The notes under the pieces were generated by a model that saw nothing but the letters and a program-made list of their open reading frames with translations, was not told the origin of the DNA and made no database searches. The position numbers and the translations under genes were made by a program. DNA of 64,000 nucleotides, taken from Curtobacterium sp. VKM Ac-1393. Its GTDB lineage: Bacteria; Actinomycetota; Actinomycetes; Actinomycetales; Microbacteriaceae. Below are positions 32,453-41,163 of this stretch, in pieces. Position 1 is the first letter of the stretch. Every line of letters starts with the position of its first letter. The stretch spans positions 695,702 through 759,701 of the forward strand of contig NZ_JADKRW010000001.1 in assembly GCF_015350995.1 (NCBI RefSeq). The letters run 5' to 3'.

Positions 32453-33880
32453 TCAGCCGATGTAGGACATGACGTGCTTGATGCGGGTGTAGTCGTCGAA
32501 CCCGTACTGGGACAGGTCCTTGCCGTAGCCGGAGTGCTTGAAACCGCCGTGCGGCATCTCGGCGACGATCGGGATGTGGGTGTTGATCCACACGCACCCG
32601 AAGTCCAGGTCGCGGGCGAAGCGCATCGCCCGCGAGTGGTCGGTCGTCCACACCGAGCTCGCGAGCCCGTACTCGACGCCGTTCGCGGCGCGCAGTACTT
32701 CGTCCTCGGTCGTGAAGCGCTGCACGGTCTGCACCGGGCCGAAGACCTCCTGTTGCACGATGCGGTCGTCCTGCCGCAGGCCGGACACGATCGTGGCCTG
32801 GTGGAAGTAGCCGACGTCGCCCTGCCGCCCGCCGCCGAGCTCGATCGTGGCGTGGTCGGGCAGGGTGTCGAGGAAGGACCGGACCTGGGCGAGCTGGTTC
32901 GCGTTGTTGACCGGGCCGAAGTACGGGGTGGCCGTGTCGGCGCCGGTCCGCGCGTTCGCCCGGGCTTCCTCGGCGAGGGCCGCCACGAACTCGTCGTGGA
33001 TGCCGTCCTGCACGAGCACCCGGGTGGCGGCGGTGCAGTCCTGCCCGGCGTTGAAGAACCCCGCGGCGACGATTCCGGCGACGGCGGACGGGATGTCGGC
33101 GTCGTCGAACACGATCACCGGGGCCTTGCCGCCGAGCTCGAGGTGGGTGCGCTTCAGGTCGCCGGCGGCAGCGCGGGCGACCTCCATGCCGGCGCGGACC
33201 GACCCGGTGATCGACACGAGCTGTGGCGTCGGGTGGTCGATCATCGCGGCGCCGGTGGTGCGGTCGCCGACGACGACGTTGAGCACGCCGGGCGGCAGGA
33301 ACTCGGCGGCGACCTCGGCGAGCAGCAGGGTGGAGAGCGGAGTGGTGTCACTCGGCTTGAGCACGGTGGTGTTGCCCGCGGCGAGCGCCGGGGCGAACTT
33401 CCACACCGCCATGTTGAGCGGGTAGTTCCACGGGGTGACCTGCGCGACCACGCCGATGGGCTCGCGCCGGACGAACGAGGTGTGGTCGGTCATGTACTCG
33501 CCGGCGCTGCGGCCCTCGAGGTTCCGGGCAGCTCCGGCGAAGAAGCGGATCTGGTCGACGGACAGCAGGATCTCGTCCTCGACCAGGGTGGCACGGGGCT
33601 TGCCGGTGTCGAGGGACTCCAGGTCCGCGAACTCCGCCGCCCGCGCTTCCATGGCGTCCGCGATCCGGAACAGCGCGAGCTGCCGTTCGCCGGGGGTCGT
33701 GCGGCGCCAGGTCGCGAACGCGGTGCTCGCGCTCGCGAACGCGGCGTCGACGTCGGCCGCGGTGGACACCGGCGAGGTGCCGTAGACCTGCTCGGTGGCC
33801 GGGTCGACGAGGTCGAAGGCGGCCTCGGCGCTCGAGGCGACCGAGGCGCCACCGATGAAGTTCTGCACGGCGTGCGACAT
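32453..33880 (-). CDS. patD: gamma-aminobutyraldehyde dehydrogenase
   Basis: 475-residue aldehyde dehydrogenase. VAQVTPWNYPLNMAVWK is the cofactor loop, HLELGGKAPVIVFDDAD holds the catalytic Glu, and NAGQDCTAATR the catalytic Cys. The Ala-Gly-Gln-Asp-Cys version and the C-terminal HGGFKHSGYGKDLSQYG match the YdcW/PatD group that oxidises 4-aminobutanal to GABA with NAD. It lies between the polyamine importer and a divergent Lrp regulator with transaminase and amine oxidases, which fits this step exactly. ATG at 33878-33880. Confidence 0.88.
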   Translation of the reverse strand: MSHAVQNFIGGASVASSAEAAFDLVDPATEQVYGTSPVSTAADVDAAFASASTAFATWRRTTPGERQLALFRIADAMEARAAEFADLESLDTGKPRATLVEDEILLSVDQIRFFAGAARNLEGRSAGEYMTDHTSFVRREPIGVVAQVTPWNYPLNMAVWKFAPALAAGNTTVLKPSDTTPLSTLLLAEVAAEFLPPGVLNVVVGDRTTGAAMIDHPTPQLVSITGSVRAGMEVARAAAGDLKRTHLELGGKAPVIVFDDADIPSAVAGIVAAGFFNAGQDCTAATRVLVQDGIHDEFVAALAEEARANARTGADTATPYFGPVNNANQLAQVRSFLDTLPDHATIELGGGRQGDVGYFHQATIVSGLRQDDRIVQQEVFGPVQTVQRFTTEDEVLRAANGVEYGLASSVWTTDHSRAMRFARDLDFGCVWINTHIPIVAEMPHGGFKHSGYGKDLSQYGFDDYTRIKHVMSYIG

Positions 33881-33896
33881 GGCGGCGATCCTGACA

Positions 33897-33966
33897 CGGA
33901 TTCCGGCGGTTCGGAAGACTTGTAACAACGGAAATCGTCGCGAAACACGGTGTTCACAACGGAATC
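33897..33966. promoter_or_regulatory. divergent promoter region with repeated ACAACGGAA boxes
   Basis: The 124-base gap between the dehydrogenase and the Lrp gene holds two direct copies of ACAACGGAA at 33925-33933 and 33956-33964, 31 bases apart (about three helical turns), with an 11-base odd palindrome AACACGGTGTT at 33944-33954 between them. Lrp-type proteins bind several phased sites, so these are good candidates for the neighbour's operator. Confidence 0.5.
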
Positions 33967-34004
33967 CCTTGCGCGCTCCGAGCCTCGCTGCCATGCTGTC
34001 CGGC

Positions 34005-34475
34005 ATGGCGGCAGCACCACGACGTCCGGGACCGATCGACGACACCTCGAAGCGGATCATCGAACAACTCCAGGCGGACGGCCGCCGTCCGTACGGCGAG
34101 ATCGGCAAGGCCGTCGGTCTCAGCGAGGCGGCGGTCCGGCAGCGCGTCCAGAAGCTGACCGAGACCGGCGTCATGCAGATCGTCGCGGTCACCGACCCGA
34201 TGCAGCTGGGCTTCCACCGCCAGGCGATGATCGGCATCCGGGTCAGCGGCGACACCCGAACCGTCGCCGATGCCCTGGAGCAGCTGCCGGCGGTCGACTA
34301 CCTCGTGATGACCGCCGGCAGCTTCGACCTGATGGTCGAGGTCGTCTGCGAGGACGACGACGACCTCATCGAACTGCTCAACGGCACGATCCGGGCCATC
34401 CCGGGCGTCGCCGGCACCGAGACCTTCGTCTACCTGCAACTCCGCAAACAGCTCTACGACTGGGGAACGCGATGA
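34005..34475 (+). CDS. Lrp/AsnC-family regulator of the polyamine cluster
   Basis: 156-residue regulator. The N-terminal HTH is DDTSKRIIEQLQADGRRPYG and LSEAAVRQRVQKL; the C-terminal RAM domain includes HRQAMIGIRVSGD, VDYLVMTAGSFDLMVEV and PGVAGTETFVYLQLRKQ. It is divergent from the aminobutyraldehyde dehydrogenase and overlaps the transaminase by four bases, so it most likely controls both sides in response to an amine or amino acid. An ATG at 33993 would add four residues; neither start has a clear ribosome binding site. Confidence 0.9.
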   Translation: MAAAPRRPGPIDDTSKRIIEQLQADGRRPYGEIGKAVGLSEAAVRQRVQKLTETGVMQIVAVTDPMQLGFHRQAMIGIRVSGDTRTVADALEQLPAVDYLVMTAGSFDLMVEVVCEDDDDLIELLNGTIRAIPGVAGTETFVYLQLRKQLYDWGTR

Positions 34476-35926
34476 CCATCTCCGAAACGACCAGCGGCCA
34501 GGCCACCGGCCAGTCCACCCGCCTCGGGTCCTACGACCCGTTCGCGCCGGTCGACGACGCCGACCTGCAGCGGAAGTCCCGGGACCACCTGTGGATGCAC
34601 TTCGCCCGGCACGGTGCGAACCAGGCCGGAGCCGACGTGCCGATCATGGTGCGTGGCGAGGGCCACCACGTCTACGACAGCCACGGCAAGGGCTACATTG
34701 ACGGCCTGTCCGGCCTGTTCGTCGTCGCCGCCGGCCACGGCCGCAAGCGCCTGGCCGAGATGGCCGCGAAGCAGGCGGAGACGCTGAGCTTCTTCCCGAT
34801 CTGGTCCTACGCGCACCCGGCGGCCATCGAACTCGCCGACCGTCTGGCCGAGCACGCCCCCGGTGACCTCAACAAGGTCTTCTACTCGACGGGTGGCGGC
34901 GAGGCGGTGGAGACCGCCTTCAAGCTCGCGAAGTACTACTGGAAGCTCCAGGGCAAGCCGATGAAGCACAAGGTGATCTCGCGCGCGGTGGCCTACCACG
35001 GCACCCCGCAGGGCGCCCTGGCGATCACCGGCATCCCGGCGATGAAGCAGATGTTCGAGCCCCTGACGCCCGGCGGTTTCCGGGTGCCGAACACGAACTA
35101 CTACCGCGCCGAGGAGATGGGCTTCCCCGGAGGCACCGAGGAGCAGTTCGGCTTCTGGGCGGCGGAACGCATCCGCGAGATGATCGAGTTCGAGGGTCCC
35201 GACACCGTCGCCGCGGTGTTCCTCGAGCCGGTGCAGAACTCCGGCGGCTGCTTCACGCCGCCGCCGGGGTACTTCCAGCGGGTGCGCGAGATCTGTGACG
35301 AGTACGACGTGCTGCTCGTCTCCGACGAGGTCATCTGCGCCTTCGGCCGGATCGGCACCATGTTCGCCTGCGACACCTACGACTTCGTGCCGGACATGAT
35401 CACGTGCGCGAAGGCGATGACCTCGGGGTACTCCCCCATCGGCGCGACGATCATCAGCGACAAGCTCTTCGAGCCGTTCTCCAAGGGCGACACGACCTTC
35501 TACCACGGGTACACGTTCGGCGGGCACCCGGTGTCGGCCGCCGTCGCGATGGAGAACCTCGACATCTTCGAGGAAGAGGGCCTGCTCGCGAACGTGCGGC
35601 AGAACGCGCCGCTGTTCAAGGCCGAGCTCGACACCCTGAAGGACCTGCCGATCGTCGGGGACGTCCGCGGCGACGGCTACTTCTACGGCATCGAGCTCGT
35701 CAAGGACAAGGCCACCAAGACCACCTTCGACGACGACGAGTCCGAGCGGCTGCTGCGCGGGTTCCTGTCGAAGGCGCTGTTCGACGCCGGGCTGTACTGC
35801 CGGGCCGACGACCGCGGCGACCCGGTCGTGCAGCTCGCTCCGCCGCTGACCATCGGGCAGCCGGAGTTCCGCGAGATCACCTCGATCCTGCGGAGCGTCC
35901 TGTCCGAGGCCTCGTCGAAGGTCTGA
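34472..35926 (+). CDS. class III aminotransferase, probable putrescine/diamine transaminase
   Basis: 484-residue PLP enzyme. STGGGEAVETAFKLAKYYW and AYHGTPQGALA bind the cofactor phosphate, LVSDEVICAFGRIG carries the Asp that pairs with the pyridine nitrogen, and ITCAKAMTSGYSPIGA the Schiff-base Lys. The sequence resembles the SpuC-type group that transfers the amino group of putrescine or other omega-amines to pyruvate. Product would be 4-aminobutanal, the substrate of the dehydrogenase encoded divergently. It is coupled to the Lrp gene (ATGA) and followed two bases later by a flavin oxidoreductase. Confidence 0.88.
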   Translation: MTISETTSGQATGQSTRLGSYDPFAPVDDADLQRKSRDHLWMHFARHGANQAGADVPIMVRGEGHHVYDSHGKGYIDGLSGLFVVAAGHGRKRLAEMAAKQAETLSFFPIWSYAHPAAIELADRLAEHAPGDLNKVFYSTGGGEAVETAFKLAKYYWKLQGKPMKHKVISRAVAYHGTPQGALAITGIPAMKQMFEPLTPGGFRVPNTNYYRAEEMGFPGGTEEQFGFWAAERIREMIEFEGPDTVAAVFLEPVQNSGGCFTPPPGYFQRVREICDEYDVLLVSDEVICAFGRIGTMFACDTYDFVPDMITCAKAMTSGYSPIGATIISDKLFEPFSKGDTTFYHGYTFGGHPVSAAVAMENLDIFEEEGLLANVRQNAPLFKAELDTLKDLPIVGDVRGDGYFYGIELVKDKATKTTFDDDESERLLRGFLSKALFDAGLYCRADDRGDPVVQLAPPLTIGQPEFREITSILRSVLSEASSKV

Positions 35927-35928
35927 CC

Positions 35929-37293
35929 GTGAGCGGCTACCGGGGCGTCTCGTTCTGGCTCGACCAGCTCGCGTCCACCGGACGCGACGACCTGGCGCCC
36001 CGGCCGCCGCTCGACGGCGACACGACCGCGGACGTCGCGATCGTCGGCGGTGGACTGACGGGTCTCTGGACCGCCTGGTACCTGCACCAGGCCGACCCGG
36101 GCCTCCAGATCGTCGTCCTGGAACGCGAGATCGCCGGGTTCGGCGCCTCCGGGCGCAACGGCGGCTGGTGCTCGGCGCTGTTCCCGCGCTCAGCGGAGTC
36201 CGTCGCGCGCGAGCACGGCCGCGACGCCGCACTCGCGCTGCGCGCTGCGATGCGCGACACCGTCGACGAGGTCGGCCGCGCAGCGGCCGAAGCCGGGGTC
36301 GACTGCGACTACGTGAAGGGCGGCACCGTCCTCTACGCACGCTCCGCCGTGCAGGAACGCGCGGCGCACGACGAGGTCGTGTCGTCGGCCGAGTGGGGCG
36401 ACGCCATGACCTGGCGCGCGGCCCGGCCCGGCGACGCCGCCGGATCGGCGGGGGTCGCGTGGACCCCGGACTGCGCGCGCGTGCAGCCCGCCGCACTGGT
36501 GCGTGGCCTGGCGGCCGCCCTGGAGGCCCGGGGCGTCCGGATCGCGGAGCACACGCCCGCCTCGTCGTGGGACCACGGGCGTGTGGTCACGTCGCGTGGG
36601 ACCGTCACGGCCGGCGCCGTGGTGATCGCAGTCGAGGGGTACGGCGCGCAGCTGGAGCAGACGAAGCGGCGGATCCTGCCGCTGTACTCCCTCATGACCG
36701 CCACGGCACCGCTGCCCGCGGCGGTGTGGGACCGCATCGGCCTCGAGCACGGGCAGACGTTCTCCGACTACCGCCACCTGCTCGTGTACGGGCAGCGCAC
36801 GGCGGACGACCGACTGGCGTTCGGCGGACGCGGCGCCCGCTACCACTGGGGGTCCGCGATCACCCCCGGCTACGACCGGGTACCACGCGTGTTCGAGCAC
36901 CTGCGGGGGTCCCTGGTGGAGCTGTTCCCGGCCGTCACCGACGCCCCGATCACCCACACGTGGGGCGGCCCGCTCGGGGTGCCACGCGACTGGTGCGCCT
37001 CGGTCACCTGGGACGGCCACGTCGGGACCGCCGGCGGCTACGTCGGCGACGGACTGTCGACGACGAACCTGGCCGGTCGGACGCTCGCCGACCTCGTGCG
37101 CGGGGTCACGTCGCCGCTCACCGCGCTGCCGTGGGTGAACCACCGCTCGCCCGACTGGGAGCCGGAGCCCCTGCGGTTCCTCGGGGCGAACGCCGGGCTC
37201 GTGGCGACTGACCTGGCCGACCGCGAAGAAGCACTCACCGGGCGGCCGAGTCTGGCGGCCCGGCTGATGGCGCCGCTGACGGGAGGGCACTGA
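35929..37293 (+). CDS. FAD-dependent DAO-type oxidoreductase
   Basis: 454-residue flavoprotein, GTG at 35929 (VSGYRGVSFW). The FAD-binding motif is VAIVGGGLTGLWTAWYL with LEREIAGFGASGRNGGW, the hallmark of the D-amino-acid-oxidase/PuuB group. The C-terminal VGTAGGYVGDGLSTTNLAG binds the flavin again. PuuB-type members oxidise gamma-glutamylputrescine; no gamma-glutamylputrescine synthetase is present, so the substrate may be a free or otherwise modified amine. It sits between the transaminase and a flavin monoamine oxidase, one operon. Confidence 0.85.
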   Translation: MSGYRGVSFWLDQLASTGRDDLAPRPPLDGDTTADVAIVGGGLTGLWTAWYLHQADPGLQIVVLEREIAGFGASGRNGGWCSALFPRSAESVAREHGRDAALALRAAMRDTVDEVGRAAAEAGVDCDYVKGGTVLYARSAVQERAAHDEVVSSAEWGDAMTWRAARPGDAAGSAGVAWTPDCARVQPAALVRGLAAALEARGVRIAEHTPASSWDHGRVVTSRGTVTAGAVVIAVEGYGAQLEQTKRRILPLYSLMTATAPLPAAVWDRIGLEHGQTFSDYRHLLVYGQRTADDRLAFGGRGARYHWGSAITPGYDRVPRVFEHLRGSLVELFPAVTDAPITHTWGGPLGVPRDWCASVTWDGHVGTAGGYVGDGLSTTNLAGRTLADLVRGVTSPLTALPWVNHRSPDWEPEPLRFLGANAGLVATDLADREEALTGRPSLAARLMAPLTGGH

Positions 37294-38621
37294 TGGATGC
37301 CGACGTCGTCGTCGTGGGGGCCGGGGTCTCCGGGCTGGCCGCTGCCCGGGCGCTCGCGCTCGGGGGCCAGCGGGTCGTCGTGCTCGAGGCCCGCGACCGG
37401 ATCGGCGGACGGACCTGGACCGACTCCGCGCTCGGGGTGCCCGTCGACCTCGGTGCCTCGTGGATCCACGGCATCGACGGCAACCCGCTCTGGGCCCTGG
37501 CTCCCCGGTTCGGCATCGAGACCGTCGAGTTCACGGTCGGGAGCTTCCAGTTCGACGGCCGACCGATCGCCTGGCACGGCCCCTCCGGCGCGCCCCTGTC
37601 CGAGGCTTCGGCGTCGGCGTTCGTCGCGGACCTGCACACCGTCGACGCCGCCCTGGACACCGTCGTCGCACACGCTCCACCGCCCTCGACCTACGCGGCC
37701 GCCGTCGACACCGTGCTGCGGTCCCTGCTGTGGCAGGGCGACCGGGCTGCACGGGTCCGCGAGTACATGGCGCACCGCTCCGAGGACCTCTGCGGCGCAC
37801 CCGTCACGGTCCTCGACGCCCGCGGGCTCGAAGAAGAACACGTCCCCGGCGACGAGGTGGTGTTCCCCGGTGGCTACGCCCAGTACGCGCACGCCCTGGC
37901 GGTCGGACTCGACGTGCGCCTGTCCTCCGTCGTCGCCACCGTGCGTTCGTCGTCTTCGGGCGTGGTCGTCGGGCTCGCCGACGGCACGACCGTGTCCGCT
38001 GCGGAGGTCGTCGTCACCGTGCCGCTCGGCGTGCTGCAGGCCGGCGACGTGACGTTCGACCCGCCGCTCGCCGAGGCGGTCACCGATGCGATGGGCCGGC
38101 TCGGGATGGGGGCCTACGACAAGGTCTTCCTGCGGTTCCCGGAGCGGTTCTGGGGCGAGTCGTGGGTGGTGCGCCAGCAGGGGTCCGCCGGTGTCGACTG
38201 GCACTCCTGGTACGACATGTCCCGCGTGACCGGCGCGCCCGTGCTGGCTGCCCTGGTCGGTGGGACCGGGGCCCGGCGCCTCGAGACACTGCCGGACGCG
38301 ATGATCGTCGAAGAAGGGGTCGGCGGGCTGCGGCGGATGTTCGGTGCCGCTGTCCCCGAGCCCGAGGCGTTCCGCATCACCCGGTGGGCCGACGACCCGT
38401 TCTCGCGCGGCTCGTACTCGTACCTGCACGTGGGGGCATCACCGGACGACCACGACCTGCTCGGCACCGTGTCCGGCCGGGTGCAGCTCGCCGGCGAGGC
38501 CACGTGGGGCGACGACCCGGCGACGGTGCACGGTGCGCTGCTCTCCGGGCTGCGGGCGGCGGGGCGGTTGCTCGGTGCCGAGGTCGACACGCTCGCCCTC
38601 GCGACACCCCTCGGCGCCTGA
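37293..38621 (+). CDS. flavin monoamine/polyamine oxidase
   Basis: 442-residue amine oxidase. VVVVGAGVSGLAAARAL and LEARDRIGGRTW are the FAD-binding motifs; GASWIHGIDGNPLW is typical of polyamine oxidases and spermine oxidases, and VQLAGEATWGDDPATVHGAL the C-terminal FAD site. It probably oxidises spermidine, spermine or acetylated polyamines to shorter amines, aldehyde and hydrogen peroxide. The ATG shares one base with the preceding stop (TGATG). It closes the rightward polyamine operon and is a different subgroup from the putrescine oxidase at 52112-53485. Confidence 0.87.
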   Translation: MDADVVVVGAGVSGLAAARALALGGQRVVVLEARDRIGGRTWTDSALGVPVDLGASWIHGIDGNPLWALAPRFGIETVEFTVGSFQFDGRPIAWHGPSGAPLSEASASAFVADLHTVDAALDTVVAHAPPPSTYAAAVDTVLRSLLWQGDRAARVREYMAHRSEDLCGAPVTVLDARGLEEEHVPGDEVVFPGGYAQYAHALAVGLDVRLSSVVATVRSSSSGVVVGLADGTTVSAAEVVVTVPLGVLQAGDVTFDPPLAEAVTDAMGRLGMGAYDKVFLRFPERFWGESWVVRQQGSAGVDWHSWYDMSRVTGAPVLAALVGGTGARRLETLPDAMIVEEGVGGLRRMFGAAVPEPEAFRITRWADDPFSRGSYSYLHVGASPDDHDLLGTVSGRVQLAGEATWGDDPATVHGALLSGLRAAGRLLGAEVDTLALATPLGA

Positions 38622-38682
38622 CCGGTCCCCGTCCCGCGCCCCCGCCCCGCCCGCGCGTCTCGCCCGTCTCGCCCGTCGCCCC

Positions 38683-38769
38683 CGGGGTTCCAAAATCTCG
38701 GAACCCCGACGCGCTGAGCGGGCCGCTGTGGAACCTCGACGGACGTGAGCGGTGTGTTGTGGAACCTCG
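38683..38769. repeat. hairpin and GGAACCTCG repeats after the amine oxidase
   Basis: A stem with 9-bp arms (CGGGGTTCC at 38683-38691, complement at 38700-38708) and an eight-base AT-rich loop follows the amine oxidase stop, a plausible terminator. Two direct copies of TGTGGAACCTCG follow at 38727-38738 and 38758-38769. The GGAACCTCG word is shared with the dyad at 21422-21482. Confidence 0.55.
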
Positions 38770-38835
38770 GGCGCCCCGAACCGACGCGCCGCGACGGGTC
38801 CGCTGCGCGCCCGACCAGTGCGCGACACTCACACC

Positions 38836-39489
38836 GTGACCCCGACCACGACCCGACACCGCCACGAACACCGCGCGCCGGTCGCGATCGCCGTCCTGGT
38901 CAACCTCGGCCTCGGCCTGTTCCTGCCGAACGAGGTGCTGTTCTTCCCGTCGTGGGTCGTGCCGGTGCTCGGCGTCCTGCTCCTCGCCCCGCTCGTCGTC
39001 TTCAACCCGCGACGACTGACCCGCGAGACGACCTGGTCGCGGTGGGTGTCGTTCTCGTTGGCGATCCTGCTGACCGTTGCGAACCAGTTGACCGTGGTCC
39101 GGACGATCGGACAGCTGCTCGGTGGCCATGCGGAGGGCGGTGCGGTGCTGCTCACCGCCCTGCAGGTGTGGGTGAGCAGCATCATCGCGTTCGGACTCGT
39201 GTACTGGGAGCTCGACCGGGGCGGGCCGGTGGCTCGTCGCCGCCCGGAACTGTGGGCGAGCGACGAGGCCGACTTCCAGTTCCCGCAGGAGACCGATCCG
39301 AAGACCGCTGCGTGGCGTCCGGTCTACCTCGACTACCTCTACGTGGCGCTGACGAACATGATGGCGTTCAGCCCGACCGACACCATGCCGATGACCGTCC
39401 GCGCGAAGATGATCATGGCCTACCAGTCCCTCGGCGGGTTCATCCTGCTGGCCCTGGTCATCTCGCGCGCGGTCAACATCATCAGCTGA
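38836..39489 (+). CDS. polytopic membrane protein of unknown function
   Basis: 217-residue protein, GTG at 38836 (VTPTTTRHRH) preferred because the sequence before it overlaps intergenic repeats. Five hydrophobic segments are visible: AIAVLVNLGLGLFLPNEVLF, WVVPVLGVLLLAPLVV, WVSFSLAILLTVANQL, VLLTALQVWVSSIIAFGLVYW and MAYQSLGGFILLALVIS. A conserved-looking stretch DYLYVALTNMMAFSPTDTMP lies before the last helix. I do not recognise the family with certainty; DUF1345-like membrane proteins share some of these traits. No functional partner is evident. Confidence 0.7.
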   Translation: MTPTTTRHRHEHRAPVAIAVLVNLGLGLFLPNEVLFFPSWVVPVLGVLLLAPLVVFNPRRLTRETTWSRWVSFSLAILLTVANQLTVVRTIGQLLGGHAEGGAVLLTALQVWVSSIIAFGLVYWELDRGGPVARRRPELWASDEADFQFPQETDPKTAAWRPVYLDYLYVALTNMMAFSPTDTMPMTVRAKMIMAYQSLGGFILLALVISRAVNIIS

Positions 39490-39495
39490 GGTCGC

Positions 39496-40314
39496 TCAGG
39501 AGCCGTGCGCCTCTTCCGACACCGGCTGCCACTCGCGCCAGGTCGCCAGGCGGGACTCGTAGTCCTTCTCGGCGATGCCGAGCGGGGCCTTGCCGAAGAA
39601 CACGCGCAGGGGCGGCTGCTCGGCGTCGACGACCTTGAGGATCGCCGAACGGGTCGCTTCGGGATTGCCGGGGTCAGCGGCCGACGGGCGCTTCGACGCG
39701 GCCTCGCGGACGTCGGCGTAGGCGGCGATCTCGTCACTCTTCTTCGACGACGGTCCGGACCAGTCGGTCGAGAACCCACCGGGCTCGATGAGGGTCACGT
39801 GGATCCCGAAGCCGGCGACCTCCTGCGACAGCGACTGCGACAGCCCCTCGAGTGCCCACTTCGACGCGTGGTAGGCGCCGACCGTCGGGAACGCGCTGAT
39901 CCCGCCGATGCTCGACACCTGGATGACGTGCCCGGAGCCCTGCTCGCGCATGATCGGCAGCGCGGCCTGGGTGACCCAGAGCGCCCCGAACAAGTTCGTC
40001 TCGAGCTGGGCGCGGACCTCGTCCTCGGTGAGTTCCTCGACCATCCCGAAGTGGCCGTAGCCCGCGTTGTTCACGACCACGTCGACCGAACCGAAGTGCT
40101 CCGCCGCGCGCTGCACCGCCGCGAAGTCCGCGGCACGGTCCGTGACGTCGAGCTGCAGCCCGAGGAACGTGTCCGGGTACTGGTCGACGAGTGCCTGCAC
40201 GTCGTCGGTGTTCCGGGCCGTACCGGCGACGGAGTCTCCGCGTTCGAGGGCGGCTTCCGCCCACTCGCGGCCGAAGCCCTTCGATGCTCCGGTGATGAAC
40301 CAGGTCTTGCTCAT
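39496..40314 (-). CDS. SDR-family oxidoreductase
   Basis: 272-residue classical SDR with all key residues: TGASKGFGREW cofactor loop, VNNAGYGHFG, catalytic Ser in VSSIGGIS, and Tyr/Lys in AYHASKWALEG, followed by LIEPGGFSTDW. The long C-terminal tail (KVVDAEQPPLRVFFG) is typical of the 17-beta-hydroxysteroid-dehydrogenase-like group common in soil bacteria. ATG at 40312-40314 with AGGAGG nine bases upstream. It stands alone, convergent with the membrane protein gene. Substrate is unknown. Confidence 0.88.
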   Translation of the reverse strand: MSKTWFITGASKGFGREWAEAALERGDSVAGTARNTDDVQALVDQYPDTFLGLQLDVTDRAADFAAVQRAAEHFGSVDVVVNNAGYGHFGMVEELTEDEVRAQLETNLFGALWVTQAALPIMREQGSGHVIQVSSIGGISAFPTVGAYHASKWALEGLSQSLSQEVAGFGIHVTLIEPGGFSTDWSGPSSKKSDEIAAYADVREAASKRPSAADPGNPEATRSAILKVVDAEQPPLRVFFGKAPLGIAEKDYESRLATWREWQPVSEEAHGS

Positions 40315-40420
40315 GTTGTCTCCTCCTGAGATCTGACGCGATCAGGCAACGCCCCGCGCCCCGGTGGCACCTGGAGGTCCGGGTGACGGACGCGGCAAGC
40401 GGACACCAGCGCGCCGCGGC

Positions 40421-40861
40421 TCAGGGCCGAGGCGCCGCGAACTCCAGGTTGACGTCGTCGGGGTCCTGCACCGACAGGATCACCAGGCCGAAGGGCGGCA
40501 AGTCGGTGACGTCACCGTGTTCGATGCCGGCTGCATCCAGCCGCTCGGCGGCGGCGTGCAGGTCGTCCACGGACCCGACGCGGAACGACACGTGGTCGAG
40601 GCCCACGCGGTCAGGATCGAACTGGTCTCCGGCGGGGGCGACCGGTCGCAGGCCGAGCGTCTGCCCGCCGAACGTGAACGAGCACCCGCCGTAGGTCCGC
40701 CAGGGGTCGTCGCGGATCGTCGGGTCGTCGATCTGGTCGCTGAAGTCACTGCCGGGCGGCATGCCGAACAGCCGCTCGTAGAAGGCCTTGCTGCGGCGGA
40801 TGTCGGTGACCGTGAGGCGCACGTGCGAGAAGCCGAGCGGCGTGACGATGGGTTCGCTCAT
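40421..40861 (-). CDS. VOC-family (glyoxalase/dioxygenase superfamily) protein
   Basis: 146-residue protein, ATG at 40859-40861 (MSEPIVTPLG). Two beta-alpha-beta-beta-beta modules are seen: FSHVRLTVTDIRRSKAFYERLFG and VGLDHVSFRVGSVDDLHAAAERL. Likely metal ligands are His in the first (FSHVRL) and second (LDHVSF) modules and the Glu near the end (VNLEFAAP). VOC proteins include glyoxalase I, extradiol dioxygenases and drug-binding proteins. Nothing nearby tells which applies. Confidence 0.85.
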   Translation of the reverse strand: MSEPIVTPLGFSHVRLTVTDIRRSKAFYERLFGMPPGSDFSDQIDDPTIRDDPWRTYGGCSFTFGGQTLGLRPVAPAGDQFDPDRVGLDHVSFRVGSVDDLHAAAERLDAAGIEHGDVTDLPPFGLVILSVQDPDDVNLEFAAPRP

Positions 40862-40911
40862 CACCCCATCCAACTCGTGGAGGATCCGAGCCCCGATCCG
40901 CCACCCGTTGA

Positions 40912-41163
40912 TCATCGGCGCGGGGCTCGATCCCGACGCTTCTCCCGACCAGCGAGAACGACGACGCCGGTCACGCACACAACCACACCGCCCAGCAACC
41001 AGTCCCGAACCGACGTCAATCCGGCGTTGGCTGCAACGACACCGACCACCACGATCGCGAGCAGCGGAAAACACAGGCCGACAAACCTTGGCAGGTACCG
41101 CCCTGCCAGCCAAGCCATCCCGAAGAATGCCGCGACGGCGGCGGCGATGAAGAAGTCCATCAT
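40912..41163 (-). CDS. small three-helix membrane protein of the bacteriocin cluster
   Basis: 83-residue protein starting at the ATG pair MMDFF (41163), with an AGG ribosome site five bases before; longer frames upstream are antisense noise. Three hydrophobic helices: FFIAAAVAAFFGMAWLAGRYL, FVGLCFPLLAIVVVGVVAANA and WLLGGVVVCVTGVVVLAG. Its start overlaps the stop of the three-PH-domain protein by four bases, so it is the last gene of the leftward operon that faces the bacteriocin gene. Small hydrophobic proteins of this kind often serve as immunity proteins in leaderless bacteriocin clusters. That role is inference from position and topology. Confidence 0.65.
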   Translation of the reverse strand: MMDFFIAAAVAAFFGMAWLAGRYLPRFVGLCFPLLAIVVVGVVAANAGLTSVRDWLLGGVVVCVTGVVVLAGREKRRDRAPRR

